Below, piece by piece: positions 16,168 to 25,178 of a stretch of DNA of 64,000 bases. Under the pieces are notes generated by a model that was not told the origin of the DNA, did not search any database, and was given only the letters and a program-made list of their open reading frames with translations. This DNA is from Brucella tritici (lineage in GTDB: Bacteria; Pseudomonadota; Alphaproteobacteria; Rhizobiales; Rhizobiaceae). Location: the NCBI RefSeq assembly GCF_902825325.1, contig NZ_CADEAR010000002.1:62001-126000 (forward strand), written 5' to 3'. The position numbers and the translations under genes were made by a program. Numbering within the stretch: the first letter of the stretch is position 1; each line of letters starts with the position of its first letter.

Positions 16168-16197
16168 GGTCCGGCAAATCTTTCGATCTGCCGGGCC
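16168..16197 (-). promoter_or_regulatory. GAAA-capped intercistronic stem-loop between frcB and frcC
   Basis: Read on the minus strand: GGCCCGGCAGATC, loop GAAA, GATTTGCCGGACC. This is a 13-position stem with two mismatched or wobble pairs. There is no U-run. Such hairpins after binding-protein genes usually protect the upstream mRNA from 3' exonucleases and raise the ratio of binding protein to permease. Confidence 0.6.
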
Positions 16198-16214
16198 AGA
16201 ACCTTAAAAGCCGA

Positions 16215-17246
16215 TCAGCCCCAGCACTTGTCGAGTGCGGTCTTCGTGTCGATGGACGGAACGCCTTCAACCGGCTTGTCGGTGACAAGCGACACGCCCG
16301 TATCGACAAAGTCCTTGCCTTCGGTCGGCTTCGGCTTTTCACCCGTATCGGCAAACTTCTTGATCGCCTCGATACCGAGTGCCGCCATCTGCAGCGGATA
16401 TTGCTGCGAGGTCGCGCCGATCACACCGGCCTCGACATTCTTGACGCCGGGGCAGCCGCCATCGATGGAAACGATCAGCACGTCCTTTTCGCGACCGACA
16501 GCCTTCAGCGCCTCATAGGCACCGGCAGCGGCAGGTTCGTTGATGGTGTGGACGACATTGATATTCGGGTCCTTCTGGAGAAGGTTTTCCATCGCGCGAC
16601 GTCCGCCTTCTTCATTGCCGTCGGTCAGGTCGCGACCGGCAATGCGCGGATCATCCTCGTCACCGAGCTTGGTCTTGTCCTTCGGATCGATGCCGAAGCC
16701 GGTGGCAAAACCCTGATCGCGCAGAACGTCGACGCTCGGCTGCGATGCGGTGAGGTTGAGGAAGGCCACATGCGCATCCTTGGCCTTGTCGCCAAGCGTT
16801 GCCGCCGCCCATTTGCCAACCAGCTCACCAGCAAGGAAATTGTCGGTGGCAAAGGTTGCGTCAGCCGCATCGGCGGGCTCCAATGGTGTGTCGAGCGCGA
16901 TGATGAGCGCGCCTGCGTCGCGCGCCTTCTGGAGCGACGGCACGATGCCCTTGGTGTCGGAAGCGGTGATGAGAATGCCCTTCGCGCCATCAGCGATGCA
17001 GGTTTCGATGGCGGCGACCTGGCTTTCGGAATCGCCGTCGATCTTGCCCGCATAGGTCTTGAGATTGACCCCAAGCTCCTTGGCCTTGGCGATGGCGCCT
17101 TCCTTCATCTTGACGAAGAACGGGTTGGTATCGGTCTTTGTGATGAGGCACGCGCCGACATCGGCGGCATTGGCCGAACTCAATGGAATGGCGGCAGCGC
17201 CAAGCGCGAAGGCAGCAAAGGCTGCCGACAGAACTGTCTTCTTCAT
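16215..17246 (-). CDS. frcB: Fructose ABC transporter periplasmic binding protein
   Basis: 343 residues. The signal peptide [27 protein letters not shown] is followed by mature [24 protein letters not shown], the periplasmic binding protein type I start seen in ribose/fructose binders. Later blocks ([65 protein letters not shown]) match FrcB. The ATG at 17246 has GGAGGAG upstream; the longer frame is not used. It is the first gene of the operon, facing frcR across a gap holding an operator dyad and a large palindrome. Confidence 0.94.
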   Translation of the reverse strand: MKKTVLSAAFAAFALGAAAIPLSSANAADVGACLITKTDTNPFFVKMKEGAIAKAKELGVNLKTYAGKIDGDSESQVAAIETCIADGAKGILITASDTKGIVPSLQKARDAGALIIALDTPLEPADAADATFATDNFLAGELVGKWAAATLGDKAKDAHVAFLNLTASQPSVDVLRDQGFATGFGIDPKDKTKLGDEDDPRIAGRDLTDGNEEGGRRAMENLLQKDPNINVVHTINEPAAAGAYEALKAVGREKDVLIVSIDGGCPGVKNVEAGVIGATSQQYPLQMAALGIEAIKKFADTGEKPKPTEGKDFVDTGVSLVTDKPVEGVPSIDTKTALDKCWG

Positions 17247-17322
17247 GGACTCCTCCCAGATTGAAACCGGTCCTCTTCCCCCGGCAGAAGAGAAGCAAAA
17301 CACGGCTTCAAAACAGAGTCAA

Positions 17323-17347
17323 TTAATAAATCCACTTGATTTATTAA
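17323..17347. promoter_or_regulatory. Operator dyad upstream of frcB, candidate FrcR site
   Basis: TTAATAAATC CACTT GATTTATTAA: perfect 10-bp arms, 5-bp spacer, 77 nt upstream of the frcB ATG. AT-rich arms with TTAATAAA are similar to operators of ROK-family (NagC/Mlc-like) repressors, and the divergent gene frcR encodes such a protein. Binding by FrcR is inference. Confidence 0.65.
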
Positions 17348-17432
17348 TATGCTGTGTCACTCTGAAAGACGGAGGAGAGAGGATCGAAAGAGGCAGGCAC
17401 CGAGCCCGCTGCCGCGCCGCATGATCGGTCTT

Positions 17433-17630
17433 AGAGACTGAATCAAAAAGCGGCAGGCCGAGGCGAAAATGGTGATTTTCGAGTACCGGAGCGGAGCGTA
17501 CTTCCAAGCATAGCCCCGGAAAGTTGCAGGCTTTTCGGATAAGGCTATGCACCTGAGAAAGGTACGTGAGCACCGGAACGTAGAAAGGCACCATTTGCAG
17601 ACCGGCATGGTGACTTTTGGAGCAGGCTCT
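17433..17630. repeat. 198-bp palindromic element with three nested stems
   Basis: The outer arms are AGAGACTGAATCAAAAAG and the complement of CTTTTGGAGCAGGCTCT. The middle arms, about 42 bp, are GGCGAAAATGGTGATTTTC...GGAGCGTACTT (17462-17504) pairing imperfectly with 17555-17602. The inner arms GCATAGCC (17508) and GGCTATGC (17543) are perfect. The whole can fold as one long cruciform or RNA hairpin. It lies between divergent frcB and frcR and has no open frame of its own. It is not related to the 204/265-bp elements by eye. It looks like a non-autonomous repeat. Confidence 0.6.
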
Positions 17631-17761
17631 TAAGCGATTGTTTTTATTTCATATCCCTTGCAAAGAGGGCTTTTTCTCCTTCGATGGTTGGTTTAGGAAT
17701 TCCGGCATTCCATGGCTGCATTTCGAAATTGCATTCCATGGCACGGAATCTGGGAGAGGCT

Positions 17762-19093
17762 ATGGTCAGGCATAAAGTTGAAGGCGAACCAGACAGCGGG
17801 TCTGCCGATATGCTTTCCGACACGCTGTCAGGCACTCTTTCCGGCACACTTTCTGGCACTCCGGGGCCTGCCATGCTGCAATTTGCCGGGCCGGGCGCGA
17901 GCGTCAATCGCGGTTCAAACCAGATCGGCGTGCGTGCCTATAATGAGCGGCTGGTTCTGGCGCTTGTACGCAGGCATGGCCAGCTTGCCCGCGCCGACAT
18001 TGCCCGCCTGACCGGGCTTTCGGCGCAGACGGTTTCCGTCATCATCCGTGCGCTGGAAAAAGACGGCCTCATTACGCAGGGCGAACGGGTGCGCGGTCGT
18101 GTCGGCCAGCCTTCCATGCCGATGCGCCTTGCCGCCGACGGGGTTTTCTCCTTCGGTCTCAAGATCGGGCGGCGCAGCGCGGAAATCATCCTGATGGATT
18201 TTCTGGGTGCGATCCGCGAACGGCGGCACATCACCTATCGCTGGCCTGTGCCGGGTGAAATCCGCCGCTTCACCCTCGATAGTGTCAACGCTTTCACTGC
18301 AGCCCTCGAACCGGCCAAGCGCGACCGCATTGCGGGGCTCGGCATCGCATTGCCCTTCGAATTGTGGAACTGGGTCGAGGAAGTCGGTGCACCTGCCGAA
18401 GATCTCGATGCATGGCTCGGCGCCGATCTGGTCAGCGATTTCGCCAGGGCGTTTTCGTTTCCGGTCTTCGTGCAAAATGACGGAACGGCGGCTTGCGGCG
18501 CGGAACTGACCTTCGGTCGCGGGCCTGAATTCACCGACTTCGTCTATTTTTTCATTGGCTCGTTCATCGGTGGCGGTGTGGTGCTGAACAACACGCTCTA
18601 TCCCGGACGCACGGGCAATGCGGGCGCGCTCGGCTCCATGCCGATGCGGATGCGCGGCACGTGGGAGCGCGGCGAAACCTTGCAGCTCATCGATACGGCT
18701 TCGCTGTTCGTCCTCGAACGCATGTTGCAGGAGCGGCATCTGCCCTCCGACGATCTGTGGCTTTCACCGGAAAACTGGCGCAACTTCGGCACTCCGCTTG
18801 ACGAATGGGTGGCGCTTGCCGCACGCGGGCTGGCGCATGCGACGGTGGCGGCCGCCTCCGTCATCGACTTTCCCGCCGCCGTCATCGATGGCTGGCTGCC
18901 GGGCAATGTGCGTCACCGCATCGTGGAAGCGACCCGCGTGGAGCTTTCATGCCTCGACTTGCAGGGCCTGCGCGCGCCGAAGATCATCGAGGGCAAGGTT
19001 GGTGTCCATGCCAAGGCGATGGGCGCGGCAAGCCTGCCGCTTTCCAACCGCTATCTGTTCGACCAGAGCGTCCTGTTCAAGGATGCAGGTTAG
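17762..19093 (+). CDS. frcR: FrcR, ROK-family transcriptional regulator of fructose uptake
   Basis: 443 residues. An N-terminal winged helix (LALVRRHGQLARADIARLTGLSAQTVSVIIRALEKDGLI) is followed by the sugar-kinase-like ROK core (VFVQNDGTAACGAEL, FIGSFIGGGVVLNNTLYPGRTGNAGALGSMP). Cysteines of the usual zinc motif are missing, as in many sugar ROK regulators of Rhizobiales. GGGAGAGG before ATG 17762 supports that start. The extreme N-terminus carries a three-copy T-L-S-G repeat. It is divergent from frcBCAK and likely represses it through the dyad at 17323. The stop TAG is one base before the 265-bp repeat. Confidence 0.88.
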   Translation: MVRHKVEGEPDSGSADMLSDTLSGTLSGTLSGTPGPAMLQFAGPGASVNRGSNQIGVRAYNERLVLALVRRHGQLARADIARLTGLSAQTVSVIIRALEKDGLITQGERVRGRVGQPSMPMRLAADGVFSFGLKIGRRSAEIILMDFLGAIRERRHITYRWPVPGEIRRFTLDSVNAFTAALEPAKRDRIAGLGIALPFELWNWVEEVGAPAEDLDAWLGADLVSDFARAFSFPVFVQNDGTAACGAELTFGRGPEFTDFVYFFIGSFIGGGVVLNNTLYPGRTGNAGALGSMPMRMRGTWERGETLQLIDTASLFVLERMLQERHLPSDDLWLSPENWRNFGTPLDEWVALAARGLAHATVAAASVIDFPAAVIDGWLPGNVRHRIVEATRVELSCLDLQGLRAPKIIEGKVGVHAKAMGAASLPLSNRYLFDQSVLFKDAG

Positions 19094-19358
19094 GCTACAG
19101 AGACGAATTAACTTATGGTTCGGTATAGACGAAAATGGTTCAGCTTTAGGAGCGGAACCGAAGGTGGGGTATTCCCCCCAATCGAGGTTTCGCGACGCCA
19201 AGATGGAGCATTTTCGTCATATCGCGAAGCGACATGGTGTATTTTCCCGCTGAATGCGTCGAAACTCCCTTATGGAGGAACAACTCCATGCGGTCGCTTC
19301 TCCTGTTCAGCAGGAAAATACCCTCACGCCGAACCTCAAGCTAATTCGTCACTGTAGC
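19094..19358. repeat. 265-bp palindromic MITE-like element, copy 2
   Basis: Terminal inverted repeats GCTACAGAGACGAATTA (left) and GCTACAGTGACGAATTAG (right, complement), continuing as GGTTCGG/CCGAAC. The inner part aligns with the copy at 2241-2444 (GAAAAT, TTTAGGAGC, CCGAAGGTGG, ATCGAGGTTTCGCGACGC, CATTTTC, CATATC). It has an extra internal hairpin GTATTTTCCCGCTGAA/TTCAGCAGGAAAATAC (about 19230-19321). The outermost end sequences differ between the copies, so they are distinct sub-types of one family. The right end supplies the stop of the DUF2000 gene. Confidence 0.7.
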
Positions 19359-19756
19359 TTCACACCCTTGATGGCCTTGTCGATATCCTTCTTGGGGCCA
19401 TAAAGCGCAAGGCCGACCAAATCGGGTGCGTCGGCATTTTCAGCCTTGAATACGGCGCGGTTGGCAACGTCATGCCCGGTCTCGAACATGGCGCGCACAT
19501 AGGGCGCACGGATGAGATCGCGCTGGATCGATTGCTGCCATGCCCGTTGCAGGACATCCGGCGTTGCCGAGAAGATCAGCATCGGCTGGCCGAGCAGACG
19601 CGTATGCTTGCGGCCTGCCGCATCCTCATAAGGCTCGCCCATGACGTGCGGCACAGCGCTGGATATGCCGGTTGCGATGAAGGCGGTCACGTTCAACTTC
19701 TGCCAGACAGGCAGATCGTGCAGGACAAGAATGGCTATTTTTGTATCGAAAATCAT
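19349..19756 (-). CDS. DUF2000 family protein
   Basis: 135 residues. The start FDTKIAILVLHDLPVWQKLNVTAFIATGI is the signature of DUF2000, a family with a peptidyl-tRNA-hydrolase-2-like fold and unknown function. GAGGAAG precedes the ATG. It lies 26 nt behind the AraC-type regulator gene on the same strand and is likely co-transcribed with it. The final codons (K-L-Q-stop) run into the inverted repeat of the 265-bp element, so the element trimmed or replaced the original C-terminus. Confidence 0.85.
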   Translation of the reverse strand: MIFDTKIAILVLHDLPVWQKLNVTAFIATGISSAVPHVMGEPYEDAAGRKHTRLLGQPMLIFSATPDVLQRAWQQSIQRDLIRAPYVRAMFETGHDVANRAVFKAENADAPDLVGLALYGPKKDIDKAIKGVKLQ

Positions 19757-19782
19757 TGGTTCTTCCTCTTTTCGAAGAAGAC

Positions 19783-20643
19783 CTAACGGCTTTTCACCGC
19801 AATTTCTGGAACGTTTGTGCGTCCCTTGCCATAAGCGGCGGGCGTCATGCCATAGGCGCGGCGGAACCAGCGCCCCATATGGCTCTGGTCGGCAAATCCG
19901 CTGAGCGCGGCTGCTTCCGCTGGCGCTACTTTTTCGCGCAACAGGCGCCGCGCTTCGGCAAGGCGCAACTGCACCAGACAGGCATGAGGCGAGGTGCCGT
20001 ATTCACGCCGGAACCCGCGTGAAAGCTGGAAACGGTCGGCAGCCCCCACCGCTTCTGCCAGTTCATCAAGGCCGAACTCCTCGTCGAAGCGCGCCCGCAG
20101 ATAGTCCATCGCGCGGGCTGCGACCGGATGCGGAGCCGAGCCTTTTTCTGTCACCTCCTGCCCAAGATGTCGGGCAAGGTGGTTGGTCACCTGATCGCGG
20201 CAATCTTCGATCATCAGTTGCGGCGCTTGCAGAAAAATAGCTTCACAGGCGCGGGCGACCGCATGAAACAACTGTCCGTCATCGGCCAGCGTCTCGCGAA
20301 AGCCGATATGGGCATCGTTGCCGCCCATTGCGCTTCTGACCAGTGATTGCGGCATATAGAGCATGTTATAGGCAAAACCGTCCGCCGCGACCGCCTGCCC
20401 GTCATGGCGTTCGCCCGGCTCGATGAGAATCACCCGCCCCGGCGTGCTCTGCCGACGCCTGCCCCGGCAGAAAAAATCCTGCACGCCCGCATGGGTCACG
20501 CCGACGAGCCATTCATCATGAAAATGCATGTCATAGGCGTGGCTGTGAAAACGGGCCGCCACGGCTTCGAGGCCGGTGGTATCGTCGCGTTTCAGCCGCA
20601 TCACGTCGCGCGGGCCATTGATGGGGCAAGCATTGTCGATCAT
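19783..20643 (-). CDS. AraC-family transcriptional regulator
   Basis: 286 residues from ATG 20643; the frame is open to a TTG at 20694. The N-terminal cupin sensor (FHSHAYDMHFHDEWLVGVTHAGVQDFFCRG, PGRVILIEPGERHDG) has the conserved His/Glu pattern. The C-terminal double helix-turn-helix is clear: FGLDELAEAVGAADRFQLSRGFRREYGTSPHACLVQLRLAEARRLL and AALSGFADQSHMGRWFRRAYGMTPAAY. The likely partner is the DUF2000 gene 26 nt downstream. The inducer is unknown. Confidence 0.88.
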   Translation of the reverse strand: MIDNACPINGPRDVMRLKRDDTTGLEAVAARFHSHAYDMHFHDEWLVGVTHAGVQDFFCRGRRRQSTPGRVILIEPGERHDGQAVAADGFAYNMLYMPQSLVRSAMGGNDAHIGFRETLADDGQLFHAVARACEAIFLQAPQLMIEDCRDQVTNHLARHLGQEVTEKGSAPHPVAARAMDYLRARFDEEFGLDELAEAVGAADRFQLSRGFRREYGTSPHACLVQLRLAEARRLLREKVAPAEAAALSGFADQSHMGRWFRRAYGMTPAAYGKGRTNVPEIAVKSR

Positions 20644-20707
20644 GGCCGAATTTGTAGCATGGCGAGCGACAAACACACGCTTTGTTATTTTCAATCAATA
20701 AGTTTGA

Positions 20708-22414
<1,707 letters not shown>

Positions 22415-22416
22415 TT

Positions 22417-22488
22417 AGGGCAGTAGGGGAATAGGGGAATAGGGGAATAGGGGAATAGGGGAATAGGGGAATAGGGGAATAGGGGAAT
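22417..22488. repeat. Tandem octamer array: AGGGCAGT then eight AGGGGAAT
   Basis: Nine contiguous 8-bp units, the first AGGGCAGT, the other eight identical AGGGGAAT. AGGGCAGT is the octamer of known polymorphic Brucella tandem repeats used in strain typing, so copy number here is likely to vary between strains. It lies immediately after the pgm stop codon and opposes a degenerate reverse array at 22531-22566. Confidence 0.9.
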
Positions 22489-22530
22489 AGGCTGATTGAC
22501 GCGGAAACGCCTATCAAGTCCTTTCTTCAC

Positions 22531-22566
22531 TTATTCCCCTACTCCCTTACTCACTTACTCCCCTAG
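22531..22566. repeat. Inverted degenerate octamers facing the pgm array
   Basis: On the minus strand the units read AGGGGAGT, AAGTGAGT, AAGGGAGT and AGGGGAAT. They are related to the array at 22417 but inverted, so the two can pair across a 42-nt loop. The first unit contains the stop codon of mrp. The pair probably ends both convergent transcripts. Confidence 0.65.
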
Positions 22567-23735
22567 TCAAAGACAATCGCCGGCGCGGGCTTTCCAGCCC
22601 CCTTGCCGCCCTTCATGTTCTCCCAGACCTTCCGGGCTATCTCGCGATAGATTTTCGCGTGCTCGCTGTCCGGTTCATGGACGGTGATCGGCGTGCCCGC
22701 GTCCGAATAGGCGCGCACATCCATATGCAGCGGCACTTCGCCCAGGAACGGCACGTCGAGACGTTCCGCTTCCCTGCGCGCGCCACCATTGCCGAAAATA
22801 TCGTAGCGCGCGCCGGTGTCGGGAGCGATGAAGTAGCTCATGTTTTCGACGATACCCAGAAGCGGCACATCCACCTTGCGGAACATGTTGAGCCCCTTGC
22901 GCGCGTCGATCAGCGCCAGATCCTGCGGCGTCGAAACGACGACCGCGCCCGCCAGCGGCACCTGCTGCGCCATGGTGAGCTGTGCGTCGCCGGTACCCGG
23001 AGGCATATCGACCACCAGAACATCAAGCTCGCCCCACGCCACTTCGCGCAACATCTGCGTCAGCGCCGACATGACCATCGGCCCGCGCCAGATCATCGGC
23101 GTTTCCTCATCGACCATGAAGCCCATCGACATGACCTTGAGCCCAAAATTTTCCATCGGCTTCAGGATCCGGCCCTCGACGGTTTCCGGACGACCGGAAA
23201 GGCCGAGCAGGCGCGGCATGGACGGCCCGTAAATATCGGCATCGAGAATGCCGACCTTCAGCCCGTTGGCGGCAAGACCGAGCGCCAGATTGACCGCCGT
23301 GGTGGACTTGCCGACGCCGCCCTTGCCCGATGCGACGGCAATGATCGCGCCAACGCCCGGAATGCCGGGCTTCGTCGCCGCGCGCTGCGTTGGCGCGGGA
23401 TGGCGATGCTGTGCAGGTGCGGCGGCAGCCGGACGCTGCTGCGGCTTTGGCGGTGGCGGCGCATCGTCACTGGTACGTCCGCCCTTCTTTTCGGCGGTAA
23501 GAGTGACCAGTGCGCCGGTGACACCCGGAATTTCCTTCACGGCCTTTTCAGCGGCCAACCGCATCGGCTCCAGCGCATCGGCGCGCTCGGCCGGAACCGT
23601 GATGGAGAAAAAGACCTTGCCGTCGGCAATGAATATATCCGAAACCAGACCGAGCGACACAACATCGCTTTCGAAGTCCGGTCCCGTCACGGCCTTCAGC
23701 CGCTCCAGAACCTGTTCGCGTGTTACGCTTGCCAT
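22563..23735 (-). CDS. mrp: Mrp/ApbC-type P-loop ATPase (iron-sulfur carrier family)
   Basis: 390 residues. An N-terminal DUF59 domain (about 1-85), a Pro/Ala/His-rich linker (about 93-125), then the ParA/MinD-like ATPase with deviant Walker A SGKGGVGKST and switch VDMPPGTGDAQLT. Family members carry [4Fe-4S] clusters on a C-x-x-C pair after E-N-M-S-Y-F. Here that stretch is ENMSYFIAPDTGARYDIFG, and no cysteine occurs anywhere in the protein. Cluster transfer would need another ligand, or this branch has another role. Octamer repeats lie on both sides of the gene. Confidence 0.92.
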   Translation of the reverse strand: MASVTREQVLERLKAVTGPDFESDVVSLGLVSDIFIADGKVFFSITVPAERADALEPMRLAAEKAVKEIPGVTGALVTLTAEKKGGRTSDDAPPPPKPQQRPAAAAPAQHRHPAPTQRAATKPGIPGVGAIIAVASGKGGVGKSTTAVNLALGLAANGLKVGILDADIYGPSMPRLLGLSGRPETVEGRILKPMENFGLKVMSMGFMVDEETPMIWRGPMVMSALTQMLREVAWGELDVLVVDMPPGTGDAQLTMAQQVPLAGAVVVSTPQDLALIDARKGLNMFRKVDVPLLGIVENMSYFIAPDTGARYDIFGNGGARREAERLDVPFLGEVPLHMDVRAYSDAGTPITVHEPDSEHAKIYREIARKVWENMKGGKGAGKPAPAIVFD

Positions 23736-23746
23736 TTCACAGCACC

Positions 23747-23847
23747 AAGAGGGTAAGGAAACGGCGAAATAAGGAAATCCATATCGAGCAAAACATATTG
23801 CTCCATTGCCTTATTGCCCTCGTACCTTACCGCTCTACTCCTTCATT
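23747..23847. repeat. Degenerate octamer arrays upstream of mrp, in opposed orientation
   Basis: Forward units AAGAGGGT, AAGGAAAC, GGCGAAAT, AAGGAAAT (23747-23778), then reverse units at 23805-23847 reading on the minus strand AATGAAGG, AGTAGAGC, GGTAAGGT, ACGAGGGC, AATAAGGC. They are older-looking relatives of the octamers after pgm. The array begins 12 nt upstream of the mrp ATG, so it overlaps the leader of that gene. Confidence 0.5.
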
Positions 23848-23911
23848 GTTGCCTCATATCCAGTCCTGACATAATCAGCTTTCCAACCAAACGCCAAGAG
23901 TGCCAAACCAT

Positions 23912-24015
23912 TTAGAGTGGTTCCATTTACGAAAGAATAGCTAGAACCACTCTGAATATTTCTTCTCACGCATTATCCAGCGCAAAACCGCTTCGCACTT
24001 TTGCTGGAAATGCTC
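23912..24015. repeat. RIME/Bru-RS-type palindromic repeat
   Basis: AGAGTGGTTC...GAACCACTCT forms the first stem and CCAGCGCAAAACCGC...CGCACTTTTGCTGG the second. The second half is nearly the complement of the start of the repeat at 45116. It ends 24 nt before gloA. Confidence 0.75.
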
Positions 24016-24038
24016 CAATCCAAACATCGGAGCAAGCC

Positions 24039-24434
24039 ATGGCCAAAGCCATTCACACGATGATCCGCGTTCTCGACGAAGAGAAGTCCGTTTCCTTCTA
24101 TAATCAGACTTTCGGTCTCGATATTGCCGAGCGCATCGATTTTGAAACCTTCACGCTGATCTATCTGCGCAATACGGAAGCCGATTTCGAAGTCGAGTTG
24201 ACAGTCAACAAGGGCCGCACCGAACCTTACAATCTGGGCGATGGCTATGGGCACCTCGCTGTGGCGGTCGATGATGTCGATGCCGAACATGCCCGTTTTT
24301 CGGAACTTGGCTTCAAGGTCGGCAAACTCGTCGATTTCAAAAACAACGGCGTGCAGCTTGCCCGCTTCTTCTTTGTGGAAGACCCGGATGGCTACAAGAT
24401 CGAGGTTCTACAACGCGGTGGACGTTATAGATGA
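24039..24434 (+). CDS. gloA: Lactoylglutathione lyase (glyoxalase I)
   Basis: 131 residues, VOC superfamily, two beta-alpha-beta-beta-beta modules. It isomerises the hemithioacetal of methylglyoxal and glutathione to S-lactoylglutathione in the cytoplasm. Metal ligands are visible: His in KAIHTMIRV, Glu in FEVELT, His in GYGHLAVAV and Glu in YKIEVLQRG. GGAGC lies before the ATG. It is a single gene bounded by a Bru-RS-like repeat upstream and a 13-bp stem-loop downstream. Confidence 0.94.
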   Translation: MAKAIHTMIRVLDEEKSVSFYNQTFGLDIAERIDFETFTLIYLRNTEADFEVELTVNKGRTEPYNLGDGYGHLAVAVDDVDAEHARFSELGFKVGKLVDFKNNGVQLARFFFVEDPDGYKIEVLQRGGRYR

Positions 24435-24443
24435 CACAATGTT

Positions 24444-24474
24444 CCAACCTCACTGCAACTGGCAGTGAGGTTGG
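24444..24474 (+). terminator. 13-bp perfect stem-loop after gloA
   Basis: CCAACCTCACTGC, loop AACTG, GCAGTGAGGTTGG. There is no U-run on either strand, but the site between convergent genes fits a shared transcript end. Confidence 0.65.
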
Positions 24475-24489
24475 ATATAGTACCCAGTG

Positions 24490-24936
24490 CTACTTGGAAC
24501 CCTTATAGGTCGAATAGCCATATCGGCTTAGCAAAAGCGGCACATGTATGTGTTGCTCGGCCTGCGTAAGATGGATTACGACCGGGATTTCCGAGAATAT
24601 GGTTGCAGATTGCTGCTTTTCAAAATAGGCGCCAGTCTGGAATGTGATGCGATAATCGCCGGGTCCGATCGTCGGATCGTTTCCGGGATACAAGGCAGAT
24701 ATCCGACCATCCTCGCCTGTGACTCCCGACGAAAGCGGCATCCAGTTTTTACCATCTTCTTTTTCAAGCGTGACGGTAATATCTTTCGCCGGTGCCCCGG
24801 TCATCAGGTCAAGCACGTGAACACTTAACGGATTGGATGACGTCGGCGCACTCTCATCAGCCCAAGCAAAACCTGCCACCAAAGACAGGACACCAACAAA
24901 AAAATACCGAACTACAAAACGCTTCATAGAAATCAT
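24490..24936 (-). CDS. Periplasmic transthyretin-like protein (5-hydroxyisourate hydrolase family)
   Basis: 148 residues. A signal peptide (MKRFVVRYFFVGVLSLVAGFAWA) precedes a transthyretin fold: LSVHVLDLMTGAPAKDITVTLEK, EDGRISAL, HIHVPLLLSRYGYSTYKGS. The His, Arg and His residues and the C-terminal Y-S-T-Y-[KR]-G-S tetrad region are those of 5-hydroxyisourate hydrolase, which opens the ring of the uric acid oxidation product. The tail has Lys where Arg is usual. Export to the periplasm is seen in some enterobacterial and Brucella members. No uricase or OHCU decarboxylase gene lies nearby. GAGGA precedes the first ATG. Confidence 0.88.
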   Translation of the reverse strand: MISMKRFVVRYFFVGVLSLVAGFAWADESAPTSSNPLSVHVLDLMTGAPAKDITVTLEKEDGKNWMPLSSGVTGEDGRISALYPGNDPTIGPGDYRITFQTGAYFEKQQSATIFSEIPVVIHLTQAEQHIHVPLLLSRYGYSTYKGSK

Positions 24937-25178
24937 ATTATCCTCGATTAATATATATTATTAGAAAATAATGATAATGTTTATTCTACTTAAAATAGAA
25001 AATAAAAGTCAATGCGGTTTGATACAATCATAAAAATAAGCTTTTGATCTGAATTTTCATCTGCGAGGACCAATGATGTATTCATCCAGGCGAGATGCGG
25101 CGAAATCGCACTTGTCTATTTGACGCTTGGCAAAGAAGCCGAGGATGAATTAACTAAAGCTGGCCGAAAAGGAGAAAA
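24937..25178. other. AT-rich intergenic region with a possible metal-regulator dyad
   Basis: No gene seen. The 242 bp between the divergent transthyretin-like gene and the copper-related gene are very AT-rich near 24945-25060. TTATTCTA CTTAAAA TAGAAaATAA at about 24982-25006 is an imperfect dyad whose TTCTA/TAGAA arms recall iron-control (Irr/Fur-type) sites. No factor can be assigned. Confidence 0.35.

Noticed and set aside
22417-22566. CRISPR-like array
   Set aside because: The units are contiguous octamers without spacers and match the known Brucella octamer repeats.
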